Assembly (NCBI RefSeq): GCF_039414295.1
Contig: NZ_JBCITM010000023.1
Coordinates: 1-55,483, forward strand
Source of the DNA: Anoxynatronum sibiricum
GTDB taxonomy: Bacteria > Bacillota > Clostridia > Peptostreptococcales > Tindalliaceae
Direction: 5' to 3'
DNA length: 55,483 nt
This document shows, one piece after another, positions 17,451 to 25,968 of this stretch (the stretch's first letter is position 1; each line of letters begins with the position of its first letter). Below the pieces are notes generated by a model that saw nothing but the letters and a program-made list of their open reading frames with translations, had not been told where the DNA came from and made no database searches. Both the position numbers and the translations under genes were made by a program.

Positions 17451-18593
17451 TTATCCCGTGGGTGACACCCGCTGTGTCACCGACTCTGTGACACGATTCC
17501 TGCTCTGCTTCTTTTCTTGATGCTTTCCTCTCACCAAATCCAGGAATGCCTCCACCCTGGTCTGATTATTAGCTATTCCCGTCTGTTCATCCAACGAAAT
17601 CGTAAGAACGGGAATTTCATAGTCTTCATTGATTTTAGGAATAATACTCTGTGAAACCAGCTCAGGAAGGCATCCGAAAGGCATCAGGTGAACAACGCCG
17701 TCAAATCCCCGCTGGCTGTAATCTATCATTTGACCCACATTATGCTTGGCATGCCCGCCAATTTGAATAGGCAAATATCCATCACTTTTTTGAAGGATTT
17801 TCTTTTCGTGGGACCAGTTCATCCATTTGGGCAGCATATTGTAGGTGACCCATTGAGATAAGTATTGAGATCGTTCCACTTCAGCTCCCAGACTGTTCAG
17901 CAACTGCTCCATCTTCATATTGATGGAGTCTTCCATTACTACGTAGATCTCGCCCACAATGCCGATTCTGATCCGATCTTCTTTGTCCACCTGTTTCAAA
18001 TGAATGGCTGAAATCATCTCTTGGCCCTTGTTAAAGGCTTCACTTAAAGCTTTTTTTGTATACGCCTGATCAAACATTTTCTGAATCTGTTCCCAAACCC
18101 TTGTGGTCTCACCCCGATTCACTTCGTAAGCCCGTATTCGCTGCACCTGTTTTTCCAGATGATCCAGTTTGCCGATCATGTCATATACCAGCCAAAGGGC
18201 ATGGATGACGCGATGCATAGGTGTCTGACCTTTTAAGCGCTTTACATTTTCCATAAAGGTTTTTCGATTTCGAAACATGGAGTCGAAGACGATGAAATCC
18301 ACCTGGTGACCTTCGGTCTCAAGAATTCGCCGGTGAACCCGTTCGTAAAAACCCGCCCGACAGGGGCCGTGGCCACCAGACGTAACAATCACCTCTGCTC
18401 CCCGTTGAATTGCCTCAAAGTAACTACCCATGATGACTTTTAAAGGAAAGCAGGCAAACTCAGGGCTGTATTTAACGCCCAGATTAATGGTGTGCTGGGT
18501 GGGTTTCGGCGGCATGATCACTTCATGCCCCAGCATTTCCAGCAGTTTTTTGTAGACCACCGTGGTCCCCATATAAGGAAATGATACTTTCAT
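17451..18593 (-). CDS. Acyl-CoA dehydratase activase-related protein (DUF2229-like, subunit 2)
   Basis: Cytoplasmic protein of 380 residues, related to the C-terminal half of long CoA-substrate-enzyme activase fusion proteins. It opens VSFPYMGTTVVYKKLLEML and contains conserved Cys regions (PEFACFPLKVIMG; SGGHGPCRAGFYERVHR; LMPFGCLPELVSQSI), candidates for Fe-S ligands like those of the 2-hydroxyacyl-CoA dehydratase fold. The start is 2 bp after the stop of the 338-residue partner, so the two are translationally coupled. The activase gene follows 49 bp downstream. Reaction unknown. Confidence 0.7.
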   Translation of the reverse strand: MKVSFPYMGTTVVYKKLLEMLGHEVIMPPKPTQHTINLGVKYSPEFACFPLKVIMGSYFEAIQRGAEVIVTSGGHGPCRAGFYERVHRRILETEGHQVDFIVFDSMFRNRKTFMENVKRLKGQTPMHRVIHALWLVYDMIGKLDHLEKQVQRIRAYEVNRGETTRVWEQIQKMFDQAYTKKALSEAFNKGQEMISAIHLKQVDKEDRIRIGIVGEIYVVMEDSINMKMEQLLNSLGAEVERSQYLSQWVTYNMLPKWMNWSHEKKILQKSDGYLPIQIGGHAKHNVGQMIDYSQRGFDGVVHLMPFGCLPELVSQSIIPKINEDYEIPVLTISLDEQTGIANNQTRVEAFLDLVRGKHQEKKQSRNRVTESVTQRVSPTG

Positions 18594-18595
18594 GC

Positions 18596-19612
18596 CTACG
18601 CACCTCTTTGAGCGTTCATTTGTTTCTTAAGCCTCAACATATCTACAAAGGCTTCAATGCGCGTTTGTAAATGATTTTCACCAGAGTGTTCGTCTATGCG
18701 AACAGTCATAAAGGGTTTTTGAAACTTGACCGAATCCAGCTCCAGCAGTTTTCCCAGCATGGAATCCGGGCCGCAGCCAAAGGCTGTGACATGAATCAGT
18801 CCATCAATTTCCGGTTTTTCAAAAAAGTGATAGCCTGCTGCAAACAATTTATCACTGAAAGTCCAAAACATGGTTTTGGGCATTCCTGTTAACTGCTGTC
18901 TCAAAGCTCGTTCCGGGATCATTTCGAAGGTTTCCACGCGAACGCCCATCTCCCTCAGACGACTGAGGATATCCAGACTGATCATGGAGTCATAAAGATT
19001 GTACACATAACCAAGCACTCCCAGGGTTATTTCCTGCTGATGCCCAGCATCCACCGTTTTCTTTTCAAGGATGCTATCCTGTGTTTTAGCTAAGGCCATT
19101 GCCATTGCTTCAGGCACTTCATAGCCTTTCAGGCTCCAGCGTCTGAAGTCCAGCCAGACTGCTTCGGCTTTTCGAAGCGCCCTTCGGCTGTCACTTCGAC
19201 TGACTCCCAGCTTTTCCTCCATTATCTGGTACTGCTTCACAGAAGTTGCCAGATCATCTGTTGAACTCTCCACCGATGGAATTAATAATCGGTTTGCCAA
19301 ATGGGGAAATGAGTGGCGTACCATATCCGGCAGTCCCATGAACTTGGGGCAAAAAAACTGACCTTTTTGAATGGAAACAAACCGAGGGATGAAGAGCCAG
19401 TCTGCACCCTTTTCTGCCAGCGACAGCACGTGTCCCAAATATACCTTAATGGGAACGCAGATCTCCGGCACAGAGGCTTTCACGCCCAGATCCATGATGG
19501 CTTTGTTGGTTGATGCAGAAACCATCACCTCAAACCCCAATTCTTCAAAATAGGTTTTCCAGAAAGGAAAGTAATAATGGTATAGCAGTGCCTTTGGAAT
19601 ACCAACCTTCAT
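18596..19612 (-). CDS. DUF2229 domain protein (acyl-CoA dehydratase activase-related, subunit 1)
   Basis: A 338-residue cytoplasmic protein starting VGIPKALLYHYYFPFWKTYF, the typical DUF2229 opening. Conserved cysteines lie in SVPEICVPIKVYLGH, FFCPKFMGLPD and HVTAFGCGPDSM, again like an Fe-S-bearing dehydratase fold. It is the first gene of the three-gene set. In many clostridia these parts are fused in one polypeptide of about 1,400 residues with the activase; here they are separate. The upstream stretch to 19825 holds no gene I can support. Confidence 0.7.
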   Translation of the reverse strand: MKVGIPKALLYHYYFPFWKTYFEELGFEVMVSASTNKAIMDLGVKASVPEICVPIKVYLGHVLSLAEKGADWLFIPRFVSIQKGQFFCPKFMGLPDMVRHSFPHLANRLLIPSVESSTDDLATSVKQYQIMEEKLGVSRSDSRRALRKAEAVWLDFRRWSLKGYEVPEAMAMALAKTQDSILEKKTVDAGHQQEITLGVLGYVYNLYDSMISLDILSRLREMGVRVETFEMIPERALRQQLTGMPKTMFWTFSDKLFAAGYHFFEKPEIDGLIHVTAFGCGPDSMLGKLLELDSVKFQKPFMTVRIDEHSGENHLQTRIEAFVDMLRLKKQMNAQRGA

Positions 19613-19825
19613 AGCCGCAACCTCCTGTCATGCTCACCGCTTTAAAACGGTTTCAATCCATTATAACGCTTTGCTGATTTTCTGCCAATCAGAAGTTTTA
19701 TACCCCGTCATCATCCAATCATATCAGGATAAACATCCCAAAATCAGGATGGCTTCAGTACTATACTGCTGCTGTCAGCTGCGTGCTGGATATGATTACA
19801 AAGAACCGTTTTTGCTGTTGCTTCA

Positions 19826-20746
19826 TCAAGATAGTCCCCGTGCGATACGTATTTCTTTTACCAAAACACCGGCCAGTGCCCTGCTTTTAAGCAATAACGC
19901 TGCCAGCTCCTGCCATGTGTCTGAGTCTTGAAATTCCCGGGATTGCCGCTTGATCATACGTCGTGCCAATTGCTCATCTTTCTGCAGGTCTTTTTCGATT
20001 TGGCGCAGCTGTTTGTCTTCAATTTTGGAGATCCGGGCTGCCATACGGTTGCGTCGCCACTGGGGCAGTTGGAATAGCCAACGGGAACATTGCCATGTTG
20101 CTGCTCCGGCGGCAAGGGTAATCAGCAGCCCTGGAATAATGGACCGGCGACGGCTTTTGCCGGGACTGAGGGCATGAAGACCACTGATGACTCCTCTGGG
20201 TGTCAGACCACTGCGACCTGCTTCTGCCACCATCAGCAGCGGAACAGCTAATCCCGCCGTCCCTGCAACTGCCTGATGCATAACCCGGTTTCCCAGTGCA
20301 GGTTTTTCGTCTGCCGGCAAGTAACCTGCAGCCTCTTCAATACTTTTGCGCACCTGTTCAACATGTTCCTGGCGAATGGACAGCCATCTGGCAGCGCGCA
20401 TAAAGAATGTCGCTTCTTCATCACCTTCATAATGGTCAGCCATCATGATCCGATAGAGGTCTTCCAGCAACGTAAAGCGAAGAAGATTACGTTCCTGTTC
20501 ATCCGGCGTGTCAAGGATCAGCCTGCACAGCTCTTCACCAGATGTATCAGGGGAGATGATGAACTCAAGAACAGCATGACGGTCACGATCTTTAAGATTG
20601 ATGCCACTCAAAGCCCGGTAAAATGCGACGACTTGGGCCGATTCTGGCCGTGGCTCTGCCAGTAGCATCAGCCCCAGAAGTTTTCCATAGGCCATCCTGA
20701 TTTCCTGTGGCATTGCACCCGGTTCCCGATGTTGTTTTTTTTTCAT
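19826..20746 (-). CDS. Uncharacterised protein with TerB-like N-terminal half
   Basis: A 306-residue protein whose helical N-terminal half (about 15-140: AYGKLLGLMLLAEPRPESAQ, YRIMMADHYEGDEEATFF) resembles the TerB/tellurite-resistance-like fold with acidic metal-binding residues. A middle segment (about 160-220) has two weakly hydrophobic stretches (AVAGTAGLAVPLLMV; GLLITLAAGAATW). The C-terminus is long and basic-acidic, probably coiled coil (RISKIEDKQLRQIEKDLQ). It may be membrane-associated. GGGAG precedes ATG 20746. It is not clearly in an operon, and the function is unknown. Confidence 0.6.
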   Translation of the reverse strand: MKKKQHREPGAMPQEIRMAYGKLLGLMLLAEPRPESAQVVAFYRALSGINLKDRDRHAVLEFIISPDTSGEELCRLILDTPDEQERNLLRFTLLEDLYRIMMADHYEGDEEATFFMRAARWLSIRQEHVEQVRKSIEEAAGYLPADEKPALGNRVMHQAVAGTAGLAVPLLMVAEAGRSGLTPRGVISGLHALSPGKSRRRSIIPGLLITLAAGAATWQCSRWLFQLPQWRRNRMAARISKIEDKQLRQIEKDLQKDEQLARRMIKRQSREFQDSDTWQELAALLLKSRALAGVLVKEIRIARGLS

Positions 20747-20872
20747 TTATACTCCCTCGTTTCCATATTCGAGTGAACCAATCCGCGTCATTTCTAATGA
20801 TTACATCCATATTGTACCTCATTCTGCCAAAAAGAACAAAGGGGATGCTTTTAGAAATTGATGATTCAGGCA

Positions 20873-20914
20873 AAGAACGCCGCAAGCGGAGTGTTATCCG
20901 CCTACAGCGTTCTT
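20873..20914 (-). terminator. Terminator of cheW
   Basis: On the minus strand AAGAACGC pairs with GCGTTCTT, with an inner GCGGA/TCCGC stem, 45 bp past the cheW stop. Confidence 0.65.
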
Positions 20915-20958
20915 GTGTCAGGATTTTTACATGATATCAGGTTTGCATTGAAGACAGA

Positions 20959-21405
20959 TTACATGGCTTCTATTTCTTTTTTCTCTTTATCACTGAGAAT
21001 TTTTTCCAGATCCAGCAGGACAATGATTTTCTCATCCACTTTACCAATACCAATGATATAGTCCCGATCGATGCCTGCGATGAGTTCCGGCGGACTCTCA
21101 ATCTGATTTTCATCCATAGTCAGCACTTGGGAAGCATCATCTACAATAAAGCCCACCTGTTTCTCGTTCAAATTGATAATGATAATGCGCTGTTCCTCAA
21201 GCTCTCCCTCGAGAGGCAGGTCAAACCGCTTTTTAATACTGACAATCGGTACAATTTTCCCCCGAAGGTTGATGATGCCCTCCACAAAAGCGGGTGTATT
21301 GGGAACGCTGGTGATGCTCTTGATCTCCGTGATCTCCTGAACATGGCTGATGGCGACACCGTACTCTTCCTGATTCAGCTTGAAAACAACGTATTGCTTT
21401 TCCAT
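20959..21405 (-). CDS. cheW: Chemotaxis coupling protein CheW
   Basis: Scaffold linking chemoreceptors to the CheA kinase. The 148-residue product is a single CheW domain: YVVFKLNQEEYGVAISHVQE at the start, then NTPAFVEGIINLRGKIVPIV, and IGIGKVDEKIIVLLDLEKIL at the end. It is an orphan; no cheA or receptor gene lies in the window. AAGGAGG precedes the ATG, and the rtcB stop is 32 bp upstream, so it may be read with rtcB. Confidence 0.9.
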   Translation of the reverse strand: MEKQYVVFKLNQEEYGVAISHVQEITEIKSITSVPNTPAFVEGIINLRGKIVPIVSIKKRFDLPLEGELEEQRIIIINLNEKQVGFIVDDASQVLTMDENQIESPPELIAGIDRDYIIGIGKVDEKIIVLLDLEKILSDKEKKEIEAM

Positions 21406-21436
21406 TTTAATCCTCCTTGATGTTTGCTTTGCTTCA

Positions 21437-22648
21437 CTATCCCTTAATAACTACCTTTCCTTTCAACTGTCTTACAGGAATCACCAGGTCTTCCTGCTGT
21501 TTCATCACAAAGGCAATCTCCTTGTAGGCCATGGGAGCTTCCTCTCCCACATCCGCGAGCTGCTGCTTCCCCAGAACCACCTGCTGTACTGCCAACTCTT
21601 CCATTACCCTCTCTTTGGAAAAACGCCGCAGTGCGTCTTTTCGACTCATTGCCCGGCCTGCTCCATGGGAACAGGAGTTGAATGAGCTGACGTTCCCTTT
21701 GCCTGTAACCACAAAGGAGCTGCGCCCCATGGCTCCCGGTATCAATCCCTTTTCACCAGCATTGGCGCGGATGGCCCCCTTCCGATGAACCCAAACATTT
21801 GTTCCCCCATGAACTTCCTGATTAACATCATTGTGATGAACATCAAAGATGTCAATTACTTTCTCTTCAAACCGCTGGCCAGCCACAATCTGTAAAGCGG
21901 TCTGCAGCATCTGCTGCCGGCTCTCGCGGGCAAAAGCCTTGGCCAGTTCCATCCACCGGATATACGAGCATCCCTCGTGGCAGTCGACCGGTAAATAATC
22001 CAATTGATGTGCTGTTGGCACACAACTCTGCCATTGTCGACGTTGCCTGCCTGCAATGGCATTAAAGTGACGGGCAATCTGATAGCCGAAGTTCCTGGAT
22101 CCGGAATGAATCATGAGACAAATTCGATTTTCTTCATCTGCCTGCAGCTCGATAAAATGATTTCCGCCGCCCAGGGTTCCCATCTGGTAATAACCTCTTT
22201 CAATTTCTTTCCAAAGTATCGATTGCTGCTTTTCTTCCGGGTAGTCCCGCTGAAAATCGTCCAATGCCTGCGCCTTCATTTTTTCTTTATGATGACTGAA
22301 TCCCTGGGGAATCACTTGCATGATTGCTTCCACCCATTTGTGAATAGCCTGACAGGTGACGTCGTCCCACAGCAGATCGGTTTGAGCAAAAGCTACACCG
22401 CAGCCAATATCCACACCCACAGCATTGGGAATAATCACATCCCGTGTTGCTAGTATGCCGCCGATGGGCATACCAAACCCCTGGTGTGTATCCGGCATGA
22501 GGGCTATGTGATGATATGCGAAGGGAAATCGGGACAGGTTCAATGCCTGCTGAAAACAGCCCTCTTCCAGTTCACTCTGATCCGGCAGCCAGACCTTGAT
22601 GGGGATGGGCAGTTGATTACCCTGTATATCCCGCATAATTTCAAACAT
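21437..22648 (-). CDS. rtcB: RNA-splicing ligase RtcB (3'-phosphate/5'-OH RNA ligase)
   Basis: GTP- and Mn2+-dependent ligase joining RNA 2',3'-cyclic phosphate or 3'-phosphate to 5'-OH ends in RNA repair. The 403-residue protein shows metal-binding motifs VGVDIGCGVAFA, LGGGNHFIEL, MIHSGSRNFGYQIARH and the C-terminal SCSHGAGRAMSRKDA region with the guanylylated His. The start at 22648 follows GAGGTG; further upstream the frame overlaps the ThiS-like gene and is not RtcB-like. It lies downstream of the ThiS-like gene on the same strand. Confidence 0.9.
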   Translation of the reverse strand: MFEIMRDIQGNQLPIPIKVWLPDQSELEEGCFQQALNLSRFPFAYHHIALMPDTHQGFGMPIGGILATRDVIIPNAVGVDIGCGVAFAQTDLLWDDVTCQAIHKWVEAIMQVIPQGFSHHKEKMKAQALDDFQRDYPEEKQQSILWKEIERGYYQMGTLGGGNHFIELQADEENRICLMIHSGSRNFGYQIARHFNAIAGRQRRQWQSCVPTAHQLDYLPVDCHEGCSYIRWMELAKAFARESRQQMLQTALQIVAGQRFEEKVIDIFDVHHNDVNQEVHGGTNVWVHRKGAIRANAGEKGLIPGAMGRSSFVVTGKGNVSSFNSCSHGAGRAMSRKDALRRFSKERVMEELAVQQVVLGKQQLADVGEEAPMAYKEIAFVMKQQEDLVIPVRQLKGKVVIKG

Positions 22649-22676
22649 CGGAAGCACCTCTTTCAGGCAGCTGCAG

Positions 22677-22874
22677 CTATCCGCCCCCAAGGGGTTTAAG
22701 CACTCGCAGGCGGTCCCCTTCATGAAGCAAAAATGTAGGATATTCTTTTTGCAGCAGGCGTCGCTCATTGACCCACACGGCCACATTTCGCCCTGCCTGT
22801 TGTTGTTCAAGCACCTGCATCACAACAGCATTATCCATCGTTTCAACAGATTCTCCATTAACCACAATACGCAT
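22677..22874 (-). CDS. ThiS/MoaD-family sulfur carrier protein
   Basis: A 65-residue beta-grasp protein (MRIVVNGESVE at the start; LHEGDRLRVLKPLGGG at the end). The C-terminal Gly-Gly is the site of adenylation and thiocarboxylation in this family; here there are three terminal glycines. No thiamine genes are nearby. The aor gene lies upstream on the same strand, separated by one small membrane-protein gene. A role in pyranopterin (tungsten cofactor) sulfur supply is therefore more likely than thiamine synthesis, but this is inference from context. Confidence 0.75.
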   Translation of the reverse strand: MRIVVNGESVETMDNAVVMQVLEQQQAGRNVAVWVNERRLLQKEYPTFLLHEGDRLRVLKPLGGG

Positions 22875-22935
22875 CGGTTTCCCTCACTTTTACAAAGAAC
22901 CATTTTCTATTGGCTCGTTGAGCATTTGCCGCTGT

Positions 22936-23340
22936 TCATCCGATGAAGTTCATCAGATAATATAAAATCCCGGCAGCAGACAACAGAAAGATGATGACCA
23001 AGTTAATGCGGTAATAGTCTTCCCGGCGTCTTTTGCGGGATTTATTGATGGCCAGTCCGCCAGCTGATAACACCAGTAAACCCACCATGAGGTAAAAGGC
23101 CCATCGAAAAACATCCTGGTCCCACGTGGAACGCACCTGAATATCAAACATTTTGTCAAAAAATGTCTCGAACTCAGGTTTTGCCCGGTCAATGAGAAAC
23201 AGCAAGGGTAACATTAATCCCCAGGAAATCATTCCAATCCACTGAATACTCCGCAGCCAGACATCGGGGCCTTTGCGCCGTTCCCGATGGTTTGTTGTCC
23301 CATTCTGCTGATTTCGCCGATCATGAATGGTTGGTTCCAT
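22936..23340 (-). CDS. Small membrane protein of unknown function (three helices)
   Basis: A 134-residue protein with a polar N-terminus (about 1-30), one helix at about 35-50 (WIGMISWGLMLPLLFLIDR), a hydrophilic loop, then two helices (WAFYLMVGLLVLSAGGLAI; LVIIFLLSAAGILYYLM) separated by a basic loop (NKSRKRRREDYYR). The start at 23340 is preceded by AGGTGA. It lies between aor and the ThiS-like gene in the same direction, so it may help anchor or mature the tungstoenzyme. I do not recognise a family. Confidence 0.6.
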   Translation of the reverse strand: MEPTIHDRRNQQNGTTNHRERRKGPDVWLRSIQWIGMISWGLMLPLLFLIDRAKPEFETFFDKMFDIQVRSTWDQDVFRWAFYLMVGLLVLSAGGLAINKSRKRRREDYYRINLVIIFLLSAAGILYYLMNFIG

Positions 23341-23424
23341 GCCATCACCTGATTTCTGCTTTTCTTTTATTGTATGGAACCGGCTGGCTTTCGTCAAGAA
23401 AAAGCGTATAGCGAGGAAGATATA

Positions 23425-23458
23425 AGCGGACAGTCAACCCGCAGGCCAACAGTCCGCT
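23425..23458 (-). terminator. Hairpin after the aor gene
   Basis: AGCGGAC (23425-23431) pairs perfectly with GTCCGCT (23452-23458), 33 bp past the aor stop. The minus-strand tail is only moderately T-rich (TTATATCTT), so it may terminate weakly and let some transcription reach the downstream genes. Confidence 0.5.
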
Positions 23459-23490
23459 ATGTCGTTCGTTTACTTTCGGAATGACTTGCG

Positions 23491-25383
23491 TTACTTCTCC
23501 AGAAGCCACCCCAGAGACAGTCGCTGCAGGGTTGTCTCTTTTGGACGCCCCTGCTGATCCCATCCCATTTGCTCATAGTAGGTGCTGCGTGCTTTCTCGA
23601 AATCTTCCCGGCTCATCTGATGACCCTCTGAAGGGCCTTCAGGCAGTGGTTCAAAGATCCGGTCTGGCAATTGATCATCTGCTGCCGTGAAGCCAGCTTT
23701 TACATTAAACCAGCGCATCATGTTAATACGTCTTTCACCAATTTCCATGAGCTCTTGAATTGAAGTGTCCCATCCAATACCGGCGCTGCAGGCCTCCACA
23801 AGGTCAGCCGGCCCGTAGAGCTGCCAGGCTGGTCCCCAGGCAAACTGGCAAAGACACAGGGTGTCCATCATCGAATAAAAGCGCTGACCGGCAGTGGCAA
23901 ACCGAACTTTATTATCGTCAAGTGAAAATTGATCATCGTAAAGAAGGTTAATCCCCAGCATTCCCAGCCACACCTGTTCTTTGGCATCCGGCGGCATGGT
24001 GAGGAATGGATCATGTTCACAGGACTGGTGATCTGCACCAAAGTTGTTCACTGCATACATGAGGCCCACAGCAGGTTTGTACTGAGGCATATGCGCTGGC
24101 AGTTCCTGCTTTTTCACACTGATGCTTAATGGAATAGCTTCAGGACCCAGTTTTTCTGCCATTCGGTAACTGCCTTCAGCCATCATATCCCCGAATCCCT
24201 GCCGCAGTGAAATTTTTTCGATTAATTCCTTGAAAACTGAACCATCGCCAAACTTGAGGATCATACCGTCGGTGTCTTCAGTGGTGAGCAGTCCCTTTTC
24301 AAAGCACTCCATGGCAAAGGCAATGGTAGCACCGCACGAGATGGTGTCCACACCATACATATTACAGTATTGATTGGCGATGGCAATATCTTCAAGACTG
24401 TCGTTACCACAGTATGACCCAAAGGTGGCACAGGTTTCATACTCCGGCCCGCCGTAGAAGGGATCAACCTTTCCCTCCACTTCAACCACTCGCTTGCACC
24501 GAATGGCACAGGCAAAGCAGGTATCTCTTTCTTTCAGGATGGTTTTTGCCATGGTAGTGCCAGTGATTTTCTTGGCTTTTTCGAAAAAATGGCCTGATTT
24601 GAAATTTCGGGTGGCCAAAAAACCGTCTCGGTTGGTGGCGTTGAGTTCTCCATCGGTACCAAATAATCCCAACGCTTCAATTCCTTCATTATCCTTGATG
24701 CGATCTCTTACATTTCCTGTGAGTTTGCGAAAGCTTTCCTGATCCGCCGCCTTTCGAGCTTTACCCTTTTTTACCACCACAGCCTTCAGTAACTTGGAGC
24801 CCATGACTGCCCCGGTTCCGTTTCTGCCGTTGGCCCGGTTGCTCATGTTCATGACGGAAGCGTATTTCACTAAATTTTCTCCAGCGGGACCAATCTGTGC
24901 GATTTCAATATTTTCATCCTGCAGTTCATCTTTGATCACTTTTTCTGCCTCACCTGTGACTTTACCCCAAGCGCCGACGGCATCCCGCAAACTGACATCA
25001 TCACCGTCAATATAGAGATACACTGGCTTAGCTGCCTTTCCTTTAAATACTACTGCGTCATACCCGTTAATTTTTAAGTGAGCCGGAAAAAAGCCGCCAG
25101 ACTGACTGTCGCCGATGGTACCCGTTAACGGACTTTTTGTGGTGATCACAAGGCGGCTTTGGCCGCTGATGGGCAGTCCCGTCAGTACCGACACTGAAAA
25201 AATCAGCATGTTTTCTGGGGCCAGGGGGTCGATATTGGGCTCCATCTCCTGTAAAGCCAGGTACAATCCCAGAGTTGAACCACCAGGATACAACCGGTAA
25301 ATGTCTCCCGGCAGGGTGCGGGTGGTGATGGTGCCATCTGTCAGGTTCACATCCAAAATTTTTGCATCAGGAAATACACTCAT
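23491..25383 (-). CDS. aor: Aldehyde:ferredoxin oxidoreductase (tungsten enzyme)
   Basis: Oxidises aldehydes to carboxylates with ferredoxin, or the reverse, in anaerobes. The 630-residue protein has the AOR N-terminal domain (about 5-210; IFSVSVLTGLPISGQSRL, TIGDSQSGGFFPAHL, pterin-contacting NRANGRNGTGAVMGSKLL) and the [4Fe-4S] ligands CFACAIRC at about residue 290, with the distal Cys in DTLCLCQFAWG. The length is normal for the family. It is divergent from the MerT-like Sec gene. The downstream ThiS-like protein may supply cofactor sulfur. Confidence 0.92.
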   Translation of the reverse strand: MSVFPDAKILDVNLTDGTITTRTLPGDIYRLYPGGSTLGLYLALQEMEPNIDPLAPENMLIFSVSVLTGLPISGQSRLVITTKSPLTGTIGDSQSGGFFPAHLKINGYDAVVFKGKAAKPVYLYIDGDDVSLRDAVGAWGKVTGEAEKVIKDELQDENIEIAQIGPAGENLVKYASVMNMSNRANGRNGTGAVMGSKLLKAVVVKKGKARKAADQESFRKLTGNVRDRIKDNEGIEALGLFGTDGELNATNRDGFLATRNFKSGHFFEKAKKITGTTMAKTILKERDTCFACAIRCKRVVEVEGKVDPFYGGPEYETCATFGSYCGNDSLEDIAIANQYCNMYGVDTISCGATIAFAMECFEKGLLTTEDTDGMILKFGDGSVFKELIEKISLRQGFGDMMAEGSYRMAEKLGPEAIPLSISVKKQELPAHMPQYKPAVGLMYAVNNFGADHQSCEHDPFLTMPPDAKEQVWLGMLGINLLYDDQFSLDDNKVRFATAGQRFYSMMDTLCLCQFAWGPAWQLYGPADLVEACSAGIGWDTSIQELMEIGERRINMMRWFNVKAGFTAADDQLPDRIFEPLPEGPSEGHQMSREDFEKARSTYYEQMGWDQQGRPKETTLQRLSLGWLLEK

Positions 25384-25575
25384 GTTGACCTTCCCTCTCT
25401 TTCTCTTGGTTTTTGATGATTCAATAGCATTAAATTTTCACGTGTGTGTCTCTTAAAAAGCGTGTCACTTACATTATTCGACATAAATCTGAAAGTTCCT
25501 GCTATTCCTGTGAAATATCATCAAAAAATGTTGATTTTTTTCCAAAAGTATCTGTTTATGATTTTTCTCACCAGG

Positions 25576-25604
25576 TTCTCTCGTATGCTTTCATGTGGTA
25601 AAAT
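25576..25604 (+). promoter_or_regulatory. Possible promoter of the MerT-like selenoprotein gene
   Basis: TTCTCT (25576-25581) and TAAAAT (25599-25604) are 17 bp apart, about 55 bp upstream of the start codon. The -35 box is weak. The rest of the 25384-25659 intergenic stretch contains no gene. Confidence 0.35.
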
Positions 25605-25659
25605 GGGTTTGCAATAACATGACGTGTATTGAGTCTGCAATGAAATGAGGTGTTGATGG

Positions 25660-25968
25660 ATGAAATCCTTTAAAGACTATTTACTGGGAGTCGGTGCCGT
25701 GGGCGGTGCACTGCTCTCTTCCATGTGCTGAGTGATTCCACTGATCATTGTGTCACTCGGGCTTAGTGGCATCGGTTTATCTTATGTGGCAATATTGGCG
25801 CCCTATCAGCGGATCTTTCAGGTATTCGCAATCGTTATGCTAATGTGGGCTCACTACCGTATGGAAAAACAGGTGATGAGCCGACGAAGGGTCATGTTTA
25901 TCTGGGCTGCCACCGTCATGGTGATGATACTCACTGTTTCGCCGCTTTTAACCCGCTTGCTTTTTTAA
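25660..25968 (+). CDS. merT: MerT-family mercuric/metal transport protein with selenocysteine (in-frame UGA)
   Basis: ATG at 25660 after GAGGTG opens a frame that meets TGA at 25729-25731 (residue 24) and continues without interruption to a stop at 25966-25968, 102 residues in all. Read as Sec the protein is a MerT-like inner-membrane protein: helix 1 GVGAVGGALLSSMCU, then VIPLIIVSLGLSGIG, LAPYQRIFQVFAIVML and a third helix near the C-terminus. In MerT the first helix carries a conserved Cys-Cys pair that receives Hg2+ from MerP. Here the pair is Cys-Sec, exactly at that position, so the UGA is not a random stop. A stem-loop follows three bases after the UGA. No merP, merA or MerR is nearby. 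The 3' end overlaps the convergent HAD gene by 21 bp. Substrate is not proven; Hg2+, another soft metal or selenium-related traffic are possible. Confidence 0.8.
25735..25772 (+). promoter_or_regulatory. Candidate bacterial SECIS element of the MerT-like gene
   Basis: Starting three bases after the UGA, ATT-CCACT pairs with AGTGG-CAT (one U/C mismatch), leaving a 22-nt loop. An alternative fold pairs GAGTGA (25730-25735) with TCACTC (25753-25758). Bacterial SECIS hairpins lie directly 3' of the UGA within the coding region, as here. The folding was done by eye. Confidence 0.4.

Noticed and set aside
22677..22874. ThiS for thiamine synthesis
   Set aside because: No thiamine genes nearby; AOR context suggests cofactor sulfur transfer. 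Kept as a ThiS/MoaD-family carrier.
25732..25968. Annotating the GTG-start ORF after the UGA as a complete 78-residue protein
   Set aside because: It lacks helix 1 and a ribosome site; the upstream frame supplies both, together with the MerT Cys motif.
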